A stretch of DNA of 64,000 nucleotides, taken from NCBI GenBank assembly GCA_021904315.1, contig CM038912.1, positions 14,533,061 through 14,597,060 of the forward strand, in the 5' to 3' direction. Below are positions 24,656 through 36,598 of the stretch, piece by piece (position 1 is the stretch's first letter; the number at the start of each line of letters is the position of its first letter). A program made the translations under genes and the position numbers. This DNA is from Sphagnum magellanicum. Its lineage: Eukaryota > Streptophyta > Sphagnopsida > Sphagnales > Sphagnaceae. The notes beneath the pieces were generated by a model. That model searched no databases and was not told where the DNA came from. It was given only the letters and a program-made list of their open reading frames with translations.

Positions 24656-25264
24656 GAATAGCTTGATGTTGAAGACAACATTGAATCATGGTCCAAATTT
24701 TTAAAACCATCTTCCAAGTTTTGAAGTGTTTTCAAAGTGGTTGGAAATGTGATTTAGAATTTGTTAACTGAAACAAGCAAAAGTATTTCTAAATAGTGCC
24801 AACTATTCAATTTTGATGGTGATTATCCACCAAAATCTTGAGCTCAATGAGCTTTTTTGGCACTATATTGTCAGTTTTTTTGGGGGTAAGTTCTATACAT
24901 TCGTGTGTGTAGAAAGGAATGTTCCAAGTTAGAGAGGCATTTCACTGCTGAATTTTTAAAATAAATATTTGTAATAAAAAAATTAATGAAACCTATCATA
25001 CTAAAAGAGTTCAGCAATTTAGTGGAACCAATGAATGACTCTAAATGAGTCCCCTTATAACAACTTAGGTGCCCAAATCATGACTTCATTTTTCATAAAT
25101 ATTGAGGCTACTTGCATTTCATTAAGCTATGGTACCTATTGCTGCTTGTATTAATTAGATTGGGGTGTCTCCCGAAAAGAAAAAGAAATAAAAATTGGCC
25201 CATCAATATATATATATATAACACTTCAAAAGCTTCGACAATTAAAAGTTTCTACTTGAAGATA

Positions 25265-25440
25265 GAGCGGCTCCACTTTGACTCACCCATACACGGTGAG
25301 AAAGGGGAGAACTTTGGGCAAACCATATGGGATAAAAGTGTGGTGCTATTTGGAATAATGTGAGGAAAAACACATGGAGAACATGAGAAAGATGGTGAAA
25401 GCTCTTCACCCTCCCCAAAAAAAGAAAAGATGGGGCCCTC
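25265..25440 (-). repeat. Dispersed repeat family B, copy 1 (partial)
   Basis: Reverse-complement match to the central and 3' part of the family at 31,895 and 36,095. Landmarks on the plus strand are GGTGAGAAAGGGGAGAACTT, GGGCAAACCATATGGGAT and GTGGTGCTATTTGGAA. The TATATAGG box of the other copies is changed here. The GTTCCC-rich part is eroded. Confidence 0.6.
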
Positions 25441-27989
25441 TTGAGTTCATGTTCAGTCATCTCAATAAAAGGTGTCAAACATTTTCTTATGTTTTTGAAA
25501 TCGTTGCTTACTATTGCGATGAACACTAATTTGAAAAATACCAATGAGAGAAAATTATTTTCCATTTAACTTGGATTCCCTTTGTACACATCAATCACTT
25601 ATCTTATGGCTTATTTCAAATAATAATAATAATAATAAAAGTAAAATTTTAAATATAAAAAGACTATCAAGAGATCAATGCTAATTAACAAAAACAATGT
25701 CCTCAAGGCAATTTTTTTTTTTTGATAAGCACTAATCTCATGAGCAAAAGCTCGAGGTCAATCACATGTACACATTAACAATCAATGTTGATTTTCACTT
25801 AATGCGAGCTGGTCATGCATGTTCCTTGGTTAACCCCCCAACTTTTTTTGAACGGCTTGGGATAGAGCTTACATCCCCATGTTCTTGTCTTACCAAAACT
25901 TTCCAGAAATTGCGAATTAATGTTAGCATTGACCCCAACAAATGGTAGCACATCCAAAGGTTGTCTCTATTGGGAAATGGTGTGATGTTGGGAAATGGTG
26001 TGTGATGGGACCTCTTCCTCCTTTCCCCTCTGGGGATTTCTCTGTAGGGAGATCGTAATTTCAAAACCCCACAAAACTTTATTGGCCTTGCCTACCAAGG
26101 CAAGGATATTATGGACCATGACGATGGGCGTTGTGTCTTGAAAAGGTGAAAATTAGGAAGTAGCTAGGCCTATCACTACTCCTTGACTTAAGATGAAAGA
26201 TGTTTGCATCCTTTGCAACATAATTGAAATTCTTTGACAAAAAATTGAACGTGGTTGATGATAATTTTTTTTCATCTGAGGCATTCACAAAATATCAAAT
26301 GAAAAAAATTCTGGAATTGAACAAGCAGGTTCTCACTTGGGGCTTCTAATCATACAGATAACATCTTTGTCCACATTTGTCACCTTGACCTACGGTAAAG
26401 GTGAAGGACAAGGGCATTACCAAAATAAGGGCTTGTGTGAGGTGAAGCCAGAGGCATAGGCCAAGTTCCAATAATGCCCTCGTTTCATGGCTTCATTCCA
26501 TGTAAAAGCCTTGCAAATTTTTTTGTCCTGAAATATCCACAAAGGGAGGGAACCACAATATATATTCATTGTTTGGGAGGCAAGGCTTTATGAAAATTGA
26601 AGGGGCTTTACAAAAAAATGAAAAGCCCATGCAAGAAAACGTAATGCTTGTCGTTGGCATGGAAAAAATCTTATGCAATCTAATGTGACCTCCAAATAGA
26701 ATGACAAAAATTTGTTAGGTTTTTATGTGTAGGGTAGAGCCCCATGATGGGGGTATTCCCAAAATAAGGGCCCGTAGCCAAGTCTAGACTAGTGTTGGCA
26801 AGTTCTAGGATTGAGGTAGGTTTAGGTCTAGGTTATAGGGTGCCCAGACTGGAGGTTTCAAGTTTTATTACAACTATCGATGGAACCTAACCAAGGAGCA
26901 AGCCTCTTTTCAAAATTGAGGTAGAACCTAAACTAGGGGTGTTGCTCTCTTTCAAATAATATCAAGTTTTCTAAATAAATGAGTACAACCGTATAATAAA
27001 ACCTATAAGCTTGTCCTCCCATTTTAGACAAGTTATTGCATTTGATTGGTTGTGCATAATAATATTACATAATTTTTATTTTTAAGGATTGGTTAAGTTG
27101 TGTAATGGAGATGGAATTGGCCTTGATCTTAAATTGAACAAGCTTTAAATTTTTTGTGAAAATAGTTGGGACTGAAAGTTTTAGAAATTCAAAAAATCAA
27201 TCTCAAAACTAAATTAAAAAATTCCATCCCAAAAAAAGAAAAAAAAAAAAAAAACTAAACTAAAATCAAAATAGAAGGTTCCTTTTGAAATCAAGAACAA
27301 AATAACACTTTGAACTTGCATTTTGAGAATGTCCTTACCCATGGGCTTTTACCTCTCCTTAACAGCACAAGGTGAAAGTAATTTTGAACTTCAAAATATG
27401 TAGATCACAACTTCTCTAGAGGTGAAGGTTCTTGCACTTACTCTTTTGATTGTGGGAAGGATTTTTAGCCTATTAGTAGGTGTAAGGTTCATCTTCTTTT
27501 TCTAAGAGGGATTTTAGTGTTTTATTGTTGTGAATTTTCACAACTAGGTGAAATTTCTTCACCAACAAAAAAACATGAAATTTTTATGATTTTGAGATTT
27601 TTTTGGCCATTTTCAAAAAATAAAATAAAATAAACCATATCTAGACTTAGGTACTGCCAATGTCATTAATTGTAGCAAGATTCTTGAAATTATTCTACAA
27701 TACGTTCACAACTATCACCATGCAAAAGATGTTTTGACAACCTTGCAACCCTAAACCCTAAAATCACTAAGCCTTCCCTAAACATCTGGAAAAAAATAAA
27801 TCATGTGTATCATAGATATAGACTAATAAAGTTAACCATAAAATAACCCTCACTTTGGGCCTCATTTTACCCATCATGTTTCAATTTAAACTATCCATAA
27901 AGTTTGACAAATTGAAGATTAAGATTATTCTTCAAACCAAAAATGAACACCTCAAGTGGTCATCATAGTTTCTATTCTAACCACACTAC
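25441..27989. other. Intergenic DNA
   Basis: No gene on either strand. It includes an AAT microsatellite near 25,621-25,639, a family A 5' fragment (26,081-26,115) and a short direct repeat containing CCAAAATAAGGGC (about 26,420 and 26,760). The rest is AT-rich with A-tracts (27,233-27,255). Confidence 0.5.
26081..26115 (+). repeat. Family A 5'-end fragment
   Basis: Only the first ~35 bp of family A are present: TTGGCCTTGCCTACC followed by AAGGCAAGGATATT. This includes the perfect hairpin CCTTGCC/GGCAAGG. The sequence then diverges completely, so this is a truncated copy or just its 5' hairpin. Confidence 0.6.
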
Positions 27990-28640
27990 AGTCTATCTTG
28001 GTCACCACTACTTACAAGCTACCTATGGAACTACTAAGGATACTACTTATGTTAAGGGCTAGCTACCTAGGAGCTATCTAAAATAAAAGCTATTAAAAAC
28101 TTACATAGAGATTACATAGAGGCTATCTAGGGACCTACCTAAGAATTAGGTAAAGGGCTAAATAAGGTCTACATGGAGGATTATAAATCAACCATAAGTT
28201 GCCCCTTAAAAAAAAAACCCTTGCATATCCCTTAACCTAAGAAATCTCTAGTTAACTCCATAGGTAGGCTCTATGTAGTCTCATGAATAGCACTTAGATA
28301 TCCCCCAAATTAAGAAATCTCGAACTCACCCCATAAGTAGGTTTTATGTAGTTTCTTAAATAGTCCTTAGATGTCTCGTTAAGTAGTCTTTTAAATAGGC
28401 CCAATTTAGTCTCTAAAATAATACTTAGATATCCCATAACTGAGGTAGGTCCCTAAATGTTTCCTTAGGTAATTTTTAAATAAAGCTTACATAAACTATG
28501 TAGACTTTTGATAGCCCCTTTCTTAAATAGTCCCCTAAGTAACTCCTAGGTATTTTTTAACTTAAAAAAATCCTTAGCTAATTGCTTAAATAAGCTTTGA
28601 ATGATTTCGTAAATAACCCTTTAAATATCTCATAACCTAT
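27990..28640. repeat. Degenerate tandem repeat tract
   Basis: About 650 bp built from recurring words such as ACTTAGATATCCC, AAATAGTCC, TAAGTAG, ATGTAGT and CTAGG. Two successive units of about 73 bp can be aligned (from 28,225 and from 28,298): each has ATATCCC, TAAGAAATCTC, CCATA.GTAGG and TATGTAGT.TC. Later units are shorter and more eroded. No coding content. Confidence 0.6.
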
Positions 28641-29359
28641 GTAAACATGGGTGAAACATAGAAAATAAAAGGAATGTCAAATCATCTTAGATTGAAGACA
28701 AAATTTGAGTTTCCTCCTTTGTTATTTCCCTTTAGCACAATGTCATCCTACAATTTGATTGTTGTCTTCAATTTCAAAGAAACTTAGGGTTTTGTTCTTG
28801 GGTTTTATTTGACATTGTCAATAATTCCTTAAAAATTTATAAATGAGGAAAAAACCTTAAATAAAAAATTTATGAATTTGTCGAAATAATTTAAAGAATG
28901 ATAAAAATTGCAATTTAGGTAATTTCATCCTTTGCATGAAATTATGTGACACCTAGGTATTTGCAGAATGACATCCGTATTTTCTTTTCTTCACAGGAAG
29001 GAAAAAGAGACCCCACAACCAGTGTTTCTTTTTCCCCACAAATTTTGACCTGTTTTCAACAAGAAGAAAATTGGGAAAAAATTGGGAATTTTTAAAAAAA
29101 TTTATGCAGTGTAAACTCAACTCAACTCAACTAGTTTTTTGGAAAATTTTGCAAGATTTTTTATAACAAAAAAATTCAAATAAAACCCTGCCCACAGCAA
29201 GAATGTCAGGCCAGATGCAAGACATGTAGGGGAAGGGCAGGTCTAGAAGAGAGTAGTCTATGTGAACAACATGAAAGCATTTATGGCCTGCCCTGCCCGA
29301 AAAAAATAATCTAGTATTCTTTGAATCTGGTGGGAGTCTCAGCTGTGATACGTTTCCAT

Positions 29360-29780
29360 CCTAAATACGTACATGCGTATATATACAGTAGTATACGCCC
29401 CTAGGGAACACGCACTTGTCGCCTCAAATGTGCTTACACGTGTGAGGCTTCCCGTTGGCAGAGAACCGAACAGCTGCCAGCCACCGTTTGGATCTCCGGG
29501 CTGTGTGAAATCCAACGGCGCAACCTTGTCCAGAGATAGACCGCCAGGTTGGTTTCGCCAGGTTTCGCCAGATGAGTTTATCCAGACAAAGTGTAGATGC
29601 CGGCTTGTGGTTGATGGAATGATGAGATGGCGAAACCCAAGCCATCGGCGAGCACTTATATCGAACGTGGCAGGTTGGGTGTCAGAATGTGACGGTGTCA
29701 GACTGGGACCGGTTGGGGCCGGTGGAAAGGGTGCCTACATGGATGAAAAATGGAGCCAAGATGTTGGGCGGGGATGAAGG
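29360..29780. other. Isolated GC/CpG-rich island
   Basis: About 420 bp, clearly richer in G, C and CG dinucleotides than its surroundings. Contains ATCCAACGGC, ACACGTGT, a tandem TTTCGCCAGG doublet and GGGACCGGTTGGGGCCGGT. A 134-codon plus-strand frame and a 73-codon minus-strand frame cross it, but neither translation resembles a known family. It may be an orphan promoter/first exon or a relic of a GC-rich transposon. Confidence 0.45.
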
Positions 29781-30792
29781 GATTCGTGATAGTACGTTAG
29801 GGGGCAACAATAATGATAATAAAACTTGGATGATTAATGGGTAGGGTACTTATGGTGGGTCTTTTTCAGTTAAGCCTTAGATGAGAAAATGATGACAACT
29901 ACCCACCTTTTAAAGTTTTGGGCTGGTTTCATCCACTAGACAGACTTATTCTCCATGTATGGACCAATTCTTCATCCAAGCTTTTATTGCAGTTACCTAA
30001 TGAGTAGCTGGTGAATGGTAGCAAAAGAAAATAGTTCGTTTCAAACAAAAAATATTTTTTCTTAAGTCATGTGAACCCAAGCTTTTTATTTTATTTTATT
30101 TTTTAAATATTTTTTCTTAGTGTAAATTTGACTAATTTTGCTAATCTCTGGGGGAAAAAAATCCAATTTTTGATATCACAAAATTGAGAGAAGAAAAAAA
30201 AAGAAAAAGAAAAAACCAGGAACCAAGATGTTATTTTTGGAAGTAAAAGAATTTAGGATTTCTCCTATATTTTGGTTGGATTTATATTAATTCAAATTAA
30301 ATTTAACATTGACATGAATAATGACAGATTATTGAAAATCATATGAAAAACATAAGAAGAAAATAAAATAATTGATCATGGCTGGTAGTGTGCAACAGCA
30401 ATGGGGGAGCCCAAATTTTGCTAATAACCTCAAGTTCCAATTTTCAAAAAAATCTCCGAATAAAACAACCTCGGGTTTCAGGTTATTGAAACTAATCAAA
30501 AAACTGGTTCCAGGTGGGTGGTTTCTTGGGAAAGAAACTAGAAGGTTGGGTTGTTGGGTTAGTATAGGTTTGTTGACCAGTTCGATGATTCTGTGAGAAC
30601 CACGATTAAGGATAAGAACAACTAACTGGTCAAGGATCCATATACCCAGACGTAAGGAAAGAACTGTGTCAGAACAACTAACTGGTCAATATCTTACCCA
30701 CCAGTTCTTGCTTCGCAAAAGAGACAACCCCATGAGCCTCCCAGTTTAGGGTTATGTTATGAGACACCCCCCCCCCCCCCCCCCCCCAGTTG
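29781..30792. other. Intergenic DNA ending in a C homopolymer
   Basis: No gene. AT-rich to 30,360, with TTTTA-type repeats near 30,085. From 30,400 to 30,730 GGTT- and GGTC-containing words recur. An uninterrupted run of 21 C lies at 30,767-30,787, directly before a family A copy. Confidence 0.5.
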
Positions 30793-31125
30793 TTTGTTGG
30801 CCTTGCCTACCACGGCAAGGATATTGTTGTTGTTTAGATTCATTATAGAGTATAGTAGCTTAAGGGATTTTGGCTCCTAGGTAATAATAATAGGTCTATT
30901 TTTTTAATATGAGGATTTTTGAAAGATGATATTTCGGCTTGTGTTGAAACTTGAGATTAGTTATAGAGTTATAATATCTTGAAAGATTTTGGTTTCTTTT
31001 AGAGATTTTTTTGAAGATTATATTTTTGCATGGTGAAATATTTAAATTTCCATAATTCTTCTTTTGCCTTAAAATAATACTTTTTAATGTAAATGGCAAG
31101 GCCACAGTGTGACACACCCCTTTGT
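30793..31125 (+). repeat. Dispersed repeat family A, copy 2
   Basis: The best preserved termini of the family: 5' GTTGGCCTTGCC and 3' GGCAAGGCCACAGTGTGACA. Aligns end to end with copies 1, 3 and 4. A minus-strand frame is open through most of it and encodes a peptide similar to that read from copies 1 and 4 (starts GVCHTVALPFTLKSI). Confidence 0.85.
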
Positions 31126-31889
31126 TTTTGTTTCTATGTACCCCAAAAACAAAAAAAAACATCTGAGGTCTTTACACTCAATTAAACCCTTTGCCGGGCT
31201 TTACCAGAATCATCAGGCCCCTCCTCGGCTCCGCCTCACATAGGCCCCTTACAAAAGATAGGGGACAGAACTAGTTTTTTGGTGCACCAAAGTAAGTGCG
31301 AAATCCTGTTAATTTCGTTTGTAAAAAATTCAACCACTGCTACTGATTTCGTGCCCTATCAGGATCAAACTGGCTGAACTCGCCCGGACTTTATGGATCA
31401 ATTTTATTGCATTGACAAAACAAGCAAGCATTCATGCTTGAACTGAAGTGAACTGAAGCCATGCATCGTCTCCATGCTACACATGCAAGGGGCAAAATTC
31501 ATGGTTCATTGATCGGAAACTGACAAGTGGTTGACACTAGCAAACCCATGACACCATATTATGGTACACATGACTTGGTGCCCACTTGCTATGGGCCAGT
31601 TCACATGAAGTGCATTTGGATTTGCTCCTTACAAACTACAATACAATTACAAGATTGACAATTGTCATTGCATGACTAGTAACTTACGAAATACGTGCCT
31701 GCTCGTAATTGAAGGGGCCATCATATATGTGAAGCATTGGCTAGGACTCATAAGGCAATCAAACTTAGCCACATTGTGCTGTTTGCCTGCCAAGTTTTCT
31801 CATCACACACCCACCCACCCGCCCAGAGCATTATTAATTAATAATTTTATCCACCCATAAGTATGTCCCACAGTTTGTGCCCCTGCCAT
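31126..31889. other. Intergenic DNA
   Basis: No gene seen. A short GC-rich patch lies at 31,190-31,250 (GCCGGGCTTTACC, CTCCTCGGCTCCGCC). CCCACCCACCCGCCC is at 31,810-31,826. Nothing else stands out. Confidence 0.45.
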
Positions 31890-32170
31890 TAGCCCAGGTC
31901 AAAACTGGTGACAAACAGTTTTGGAAATAAAAAGTTTCATGCAGTCAATGAGAAGGCTCAGCATGCACTCATGAGTCATGAAGGGTCCAGTTTTTTTTTT
32001 CTTTTTTCCTTTGTTCCCAACATGTTCCCATCAGGTTCCCAATGTGTTCCCCAAATAGCACCTTGCTTTAATCCCATATGTTTTGCCCAAAGTCCTCCCC
32101 TTCTCAGCACCTATATAGGTGGGCCAAAGGGGGAGCCACTCCATAGAATCTACTATTTTGAGGAGCCTCC
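31890..32170 (+). repeat. Dispersed repeat family B, copy 2
   Basis: The fullest copy. Order is AGCCCAGGTCAAAACTGGTG, a TTTCATGCAGTCAATGAGAA block, GCATGCACTCA, a T-rich stretch, then four GTTCCC-containing steps, AATAGCACC, CCCATATGTTTTGCCC, CTCCCCTTCTC and a TATATAGGTGGGCC box. It is non-coding. The TATA box preceded by short repeated motifs suggests an LTR or other promoter-bearing repeat. Confidence 0.75.
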
Positions 32171-32295
32171 ATAGTTTCAATTGGCTCATTGCACAAAAAA
32201 AAAAGTTGGACTTGTGAGGCACCCCCAACTAATTAATATGAAACTGAATAAGTACCCCCAGTTTATATAATGGGTAGGGTGTTCTTTGCAAGGGG

Positions 32296-32590
32296 TGTTA
32301 ACCCAGGCCAAAAATGGTGACGAACTCTTTAGGAAGAGAAATTTCATGCAGGCAATGGGAAGGCACAAGCATGCACTCAAGGTGCCTTGCATTTTTTTCC
32401 TTTTAAAGTTTGGGTGGGGGGAGGATTTTTTTTTTCATTTTTCCCTGGTTCCCAAAGTGTTCTCACTAAGTTCCCTTTAAGTTCCCACTGGGTTCCCACT
32501 ACATACCCCCAAACTGCACATATATAGGATCAAGTAATCCTTCTCAGAAAGACCTTCTCTGATTTTCTTTAGCTTAATGAGAGAGCACCT
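32296..32590 (+). repeat. Dispersed repeat family B, copy 3
   Basis: Starts 125 bp after copy 2 in the same orientation. It matches the head (CCCAGGCCAAAAATGGTGAC, TTTCATGCAGGCAATGGGAA, GCATGCACTCA) and again has GTTCCC steps followed by an ATATATAGGATC box. The segment between the GTTCCC steps and the TATA box is shorter or replaced relative to copy 2. Confidence 0.65.
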
Positions 32591-33272
32591 TACCCATAGT
32601 ATTTTTCCTCCACCATTTTGCAGGGCATTTTGAAAGACCGAATGTGCCCACAATTTTTTCCATTTTCCCCACAAGGAATCAGATTTTTTAAAAAAAAGAG
32701 CAAGTCTTTAGGCTCAGTAAAGCCTTAAGCAAGCTCTTAGAGCCCTTTCAGGCTTTACTAAATACTTGGGCAATTGAATTTTCTTGAACACTCCACCACC
32801 CCATCCACTACCCCAGTCCCTACAAAGTGAAGTCCAGCCCCCCAAACCTTCAAACACCCCCCCCTCCCCTTCTTAAGAACTCATAAGAACACCACATGGG
32901 CCCCTCAGGGGGAGCTCCACCAGAACTCATCACCAGTTCCTTTTCATGTAGGCTGGATGATGATGATGATAAGGCAAAAGGATATTGTCATGTTCTTATT
33001 GTGACAAGGTGATTCATTATTACTAATTAGTCCAACTTTTCAACCAAAGACTTAGTGCTCCATCAGACAAATGAGTGACCTAGTTATTGAAAAGCCATTT
33101 AGTTTAAACATTGGTGAGGTCAAATAAGTGACTTCTTTTATAGCTCATTTAGTTTCAAAACTAAATGGGCATTGAGGATGTATCATGGGAGGTGCTTTGG
33201 GAACTTTTGATTTCATCTTGGATTTGTTGCACATGGTACTAAGGCACTACAGCTGGACAACACTACTATCCT
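32591..33272. other. Intergenic DNA
   Basis: No gene. Contains C-rich runs around 32,805-32,875, a GAT microsatellite near 32,955 and two diverged short direct repeats containing CATTTAGTTT (about 33,095 and 33,145). Confidence 0.45.
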
Positions 33273-33606
33273 TTGTTGTCCTTCCCTACCAAGGCAAGGA
33301 TATTGTGTTTAGATTCATTATAGAGTATAGTAGCTTCAGGGATTTTGGCCCATACTAGGTGGTAATAATTGGTCAATTTTTTATATGAGGATTATTTTGA
33401 AAGACTATATTTTGGCTTGTGTTGAAACTTGAGATTAGGTATAGAGTTATGATATCTTGAAATATTTTTGGTGTCTTATAGAGGGATTTTTTTGAAGATT
33501 ATATTTTTGCATGGTGAAATATTTGAATTTTCATAGTTCTTGGTTTGCCTTAAGATACCTTGTAATGTAAATGGCAAGGCCATAGTGTGTGGCACACCCC
33601 TTGTTG
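33273..33606 (+). repeat. Dispersed repeat family A, copy 3
   Basis: Aligns along its length with copies 1, 2 and 4. The 5' terminus has mutations (GTTGTCCTTCCCTACC), while the 3' GGCAAGGCCATAGTGTG is kept. The shared minus-strand frame stays open for about 43 codons here before a stop. Confidence 0.8.
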
Positions 33607-36094
33607 CATATGAGACGCTCTCCAGTGGAAAACTCACACAGCATCTATTAACTCTGTTTTGGTTTTTCTTTGGCTCTCTCTCTCTCTATTAGGTTTCTAA
33701 ATTTTAGGGGTTGTTGATTCAGTTGTCTTCTCCTCAATTTTTTTGCCTATATAATAATGTCCCCCTAGATTCTTGTTTATCCTCTTGTTTTCCTATGGTT
33801 TGGTGCTGCACCTATTGATTCCCTTTCTTTACTGAAACGGGTCTGGCCTGTGCAATTGGCCCGTGTGTGATCATCTGTTACCCAACTAATCTATGCTTTC
33901 AAATTCAGTTTTTGTAGTTTAGTTGAATTTTTTTAATGATACAAATTACTCAAAATTCATTATCTCTCACAAAATTAAGCCTAAAATTTAGAGGAAATCA
34001 CCTTCATATTAAATCCTACGTCTACTCATTGAGGACTTTCCAATAACATGAAGAATATGCTTCAATTTCATAAAATATTTCATTTGAATTTTCAATGTCA
34101 AAATTGTTCAATATTCACTAACTTCTCCTAGGAAATTATGTCACTATATCCCCTACTCATGGAGGGATTTTGAATGGCACCAAGATTGCAGCCAGAGAGA
34201 CACTACGGTTTGGGAGATCTTAAGGTGACAAACAAACAAAACTAGCAAACTACATTCCTTAATAGATAAATAGATAGATGGCCCTCATCCTAACCCTTAT
34301 TATTGTGGTCCCCTCCCCCTCCCTCCCCCCCCCCTATATTTTTTTCCAGTCCTTGGAGACTTATGAGCATGGTAAAGCCCCCACACTCAAAGTAATGGTG
34401 GGCCTAGGATGAGACAATATTGAAGTCCAGCCCCTTCATTCTGGGAATTGCTCACCTTCGTGTGCTCTACCCATTGTAAAGGTGAAGGTGATAGCTGAAG
34501 GTTATGATGAACTTAAACATGCATAGATCATGCAACACATGAAGGGTAGGGATATTATGCTCACTCCTCAAAGATGCGAGGGTGTGTAATTTACACCTAT
34601 CCAAGGAGTAGGCATAAAACTTCATCCTCTTCTCTAAGCCAAATATTCATGGATATAAGTTTCCCTTTGTTTATGCTAGGAAATTTCTCCAAGTGCTTTT
34701 GAGTAAACTTATACCTAGGGTAAGCAATCAATTTTATTTTGTGCCTCTACTTGAAAACATGACATACTTGTGTTTTATTTATGCCAAAGGAGTGAAGAGG
34801 ATGAAAAGCCCCAAAATATTGTAGTATCTTAATGGATTCGATGATTGTTAAATTATTTACTAAATATTCAATTTTCTGAGAAATTCACTACCCAATGTGT
34901 TCATTTTTTGAAAAAATTCAAGTTACATGAGTGTCAAAAGTTTTGAAAATCTAAGGGTCATAAGCCCTAGTCATTAGCATGTGTTTTTTCATTGTCACAA
35001 TTGTACACACTTCAATGGGCCAACAATATGGCTTCAAGTAATAATGGAGAATAAAATATCTTGATTGCAAATGTTTGGTGGATATCATTGTGTAAATGTC
35101 AAATTTGGACATGATTGTTTCAAAAACATATTTCATACAAAATTTGAGCATAAATTTTTCATCCATTTTCAATAACACAAATCTTATAAACATCCTAATG
35201 CAATCCATTGCATTTTCAAGTCTATAGAGATGAACGAAAGCACAACAAACAAGCAAAACACATAAAGACAAATGCAATTTTTTTTTTTTATGCATGGACA
35301 TAAGGTATCACAATGGATGAAAATTGATTAACATCCTCAATCATGCTGAAAATATTTTAATGTTTTTTAAATGCATGCCAAAACTCTTGGAAATTATTAT
35401 TTTATAAACAAAAATGCATATTAATAAATAAACAAATATTCACTATCATGCTATTTTATTTTATTTTATTTTATTTTTCTTACATCATGTCAATTGTCAA
35501 CATCTCAAGAAAAATCTTGCATTAAACGGTGACAAGTTTTAAGAACCAATTTAAACATTTTTTAAAATGCAAATAAAAGTTATTACAAAACCAAACCCAT
35601 GAGTTTTTTTGTTATCTGACAATTTCCCCTTTAAAAAATAGAGAATATGTGACAAAATATTTCATTTTCATTTTTCACTTTTTTGCATTTGAACAAAACT
35701 TTGTTAAAAAACTAAATGCACAAGCAACATGCCGGAACCTTGTCTTTAAATAGCTATTTCACATTCATTGTTAGTTCATTCAAGATAACTAACAAAACAT
35801 ATTCAAATGATCAAATCCAACAATTGTTTTTCCTATTTAGAAAAAATTTCAAACCTAAACACAACCATATTTTGTTAAAATTTTGAAATAATGGTCCTTT
35901 TCTAGCATTTTCATTGGTCCTTAAATTCTCACAAACCTACCAAATCCTATTAGGTACATATTTAATTGTTAGTTCATTCAAGATAACTAAAAAAATAAAA
36001 TACAAACCACCAAATCTAACAATTTCATAAGGCACAACATCCTTAATTTTAGTAAGGTACTATGATATACACACCTGAAACCTAGGGTAATAAT
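33607..36094. other. AT-rich intergenic DNA
   Basis: No supportable gene. A CT microsatellite lies near 33,676-33,688, C-runs near 34,310-34,335 and a TTTTA pentamer run at 35,453-35,477. A ~55-bp direct repeat (TAGTTCATTCAAGATAACTA plus AAATC.AACAATT) occurs near 35,770 and again near 35,968. A 116-codon minus-strand frame (34,951-35,301) is AT-rich and unlike known proteins. Confidence 0.5.
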
Positions 36095-36405
36095 AAGCAC
36101 CCTTGGTAAATGGAGTGCTTCGATCCTTGGCCCACCTATATAGGCGGTGAGAAGGGGAGGACTGTGGGCAAAACATATGGGATTAAAGCGAGGTGCTATT
36201 GGGAACACCCTTGGGGAACAAATTGAGAACCTAAGGAACATGTTGGGAACAAAGGAAAAAAGAAAAAAATCCTACCCCCCCGGCCCCCCACACCCAAAAC
36301 TTAAAAGAAACAAATTCAAGGCACTTTGAGTGCATGCTGAGCCTTCTCATTGGCTGCATGAAATTTCTATTTCCAAAACTGTCCGTCACCATTTTTGGCT
36401 AATAC
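36095..36405 (-). repeat. Dispersed repeat family B, copy 4 (inverted)
   Basis: Reverse complement of copy 2 over its whole length. It has GGCCCACCTATATAGGCGGTG (TATA box), GGGCAAAACATATGGGAT, GGTGCTATTGGGAAC, repeated GGGAAC steps, GAGTGCATGCTGAGCC and the CATTTTTGGC end. Being inverted relative to copies 2 and 3 shows that the family moves as a unit. Confidence 0.75.
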
Positions 36406-36546
36406 CCCAAAAAATAAATTGCCAAAAATGGTATTAGGTACTTATATTTATTTGGGGTACTTATATTTATTGGGTGGGTAAGCAGAGAGGAGGACAGTTA
36501 GTAAACGAAACCCAACAAATCCTAGATCTAAAAAGCATTAAGACTG

Positions 36547-36598
36547 GGGCGGGCGGGCGGGCGGGCGGGCGGGCGGGCGAGGGCGGGGGGGGGGTGGG
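36547..36598 (+). repeat. (GGGC)8 microsatellite plus G tract
   Basis: Eight uninterrupted GGGC units (36,547-36,578) are followed by GAGGGC and a run of ten G, then TGGG. A second G-rich tract (GGGGGGTGGGGG type) lies at 36,763-36,788. Both have G-quadruplex potential on the plus strand. They lie 1.05-1.29 kb upstream of the HSP20-like start codon. Confidence 0.8.

Noticed and set aside
27990..28640. CRISPR-like array
   Set aside because: Units are degenerate, without constant repeats or unique spacers, and the DNA is a plant nuclear genome.
29373..29777. 134-codon frame across the GC-rich island
   Set aside because: High GC alone lengthens open frames. The translation shows no domain, and another frame is open on the opposite strand.
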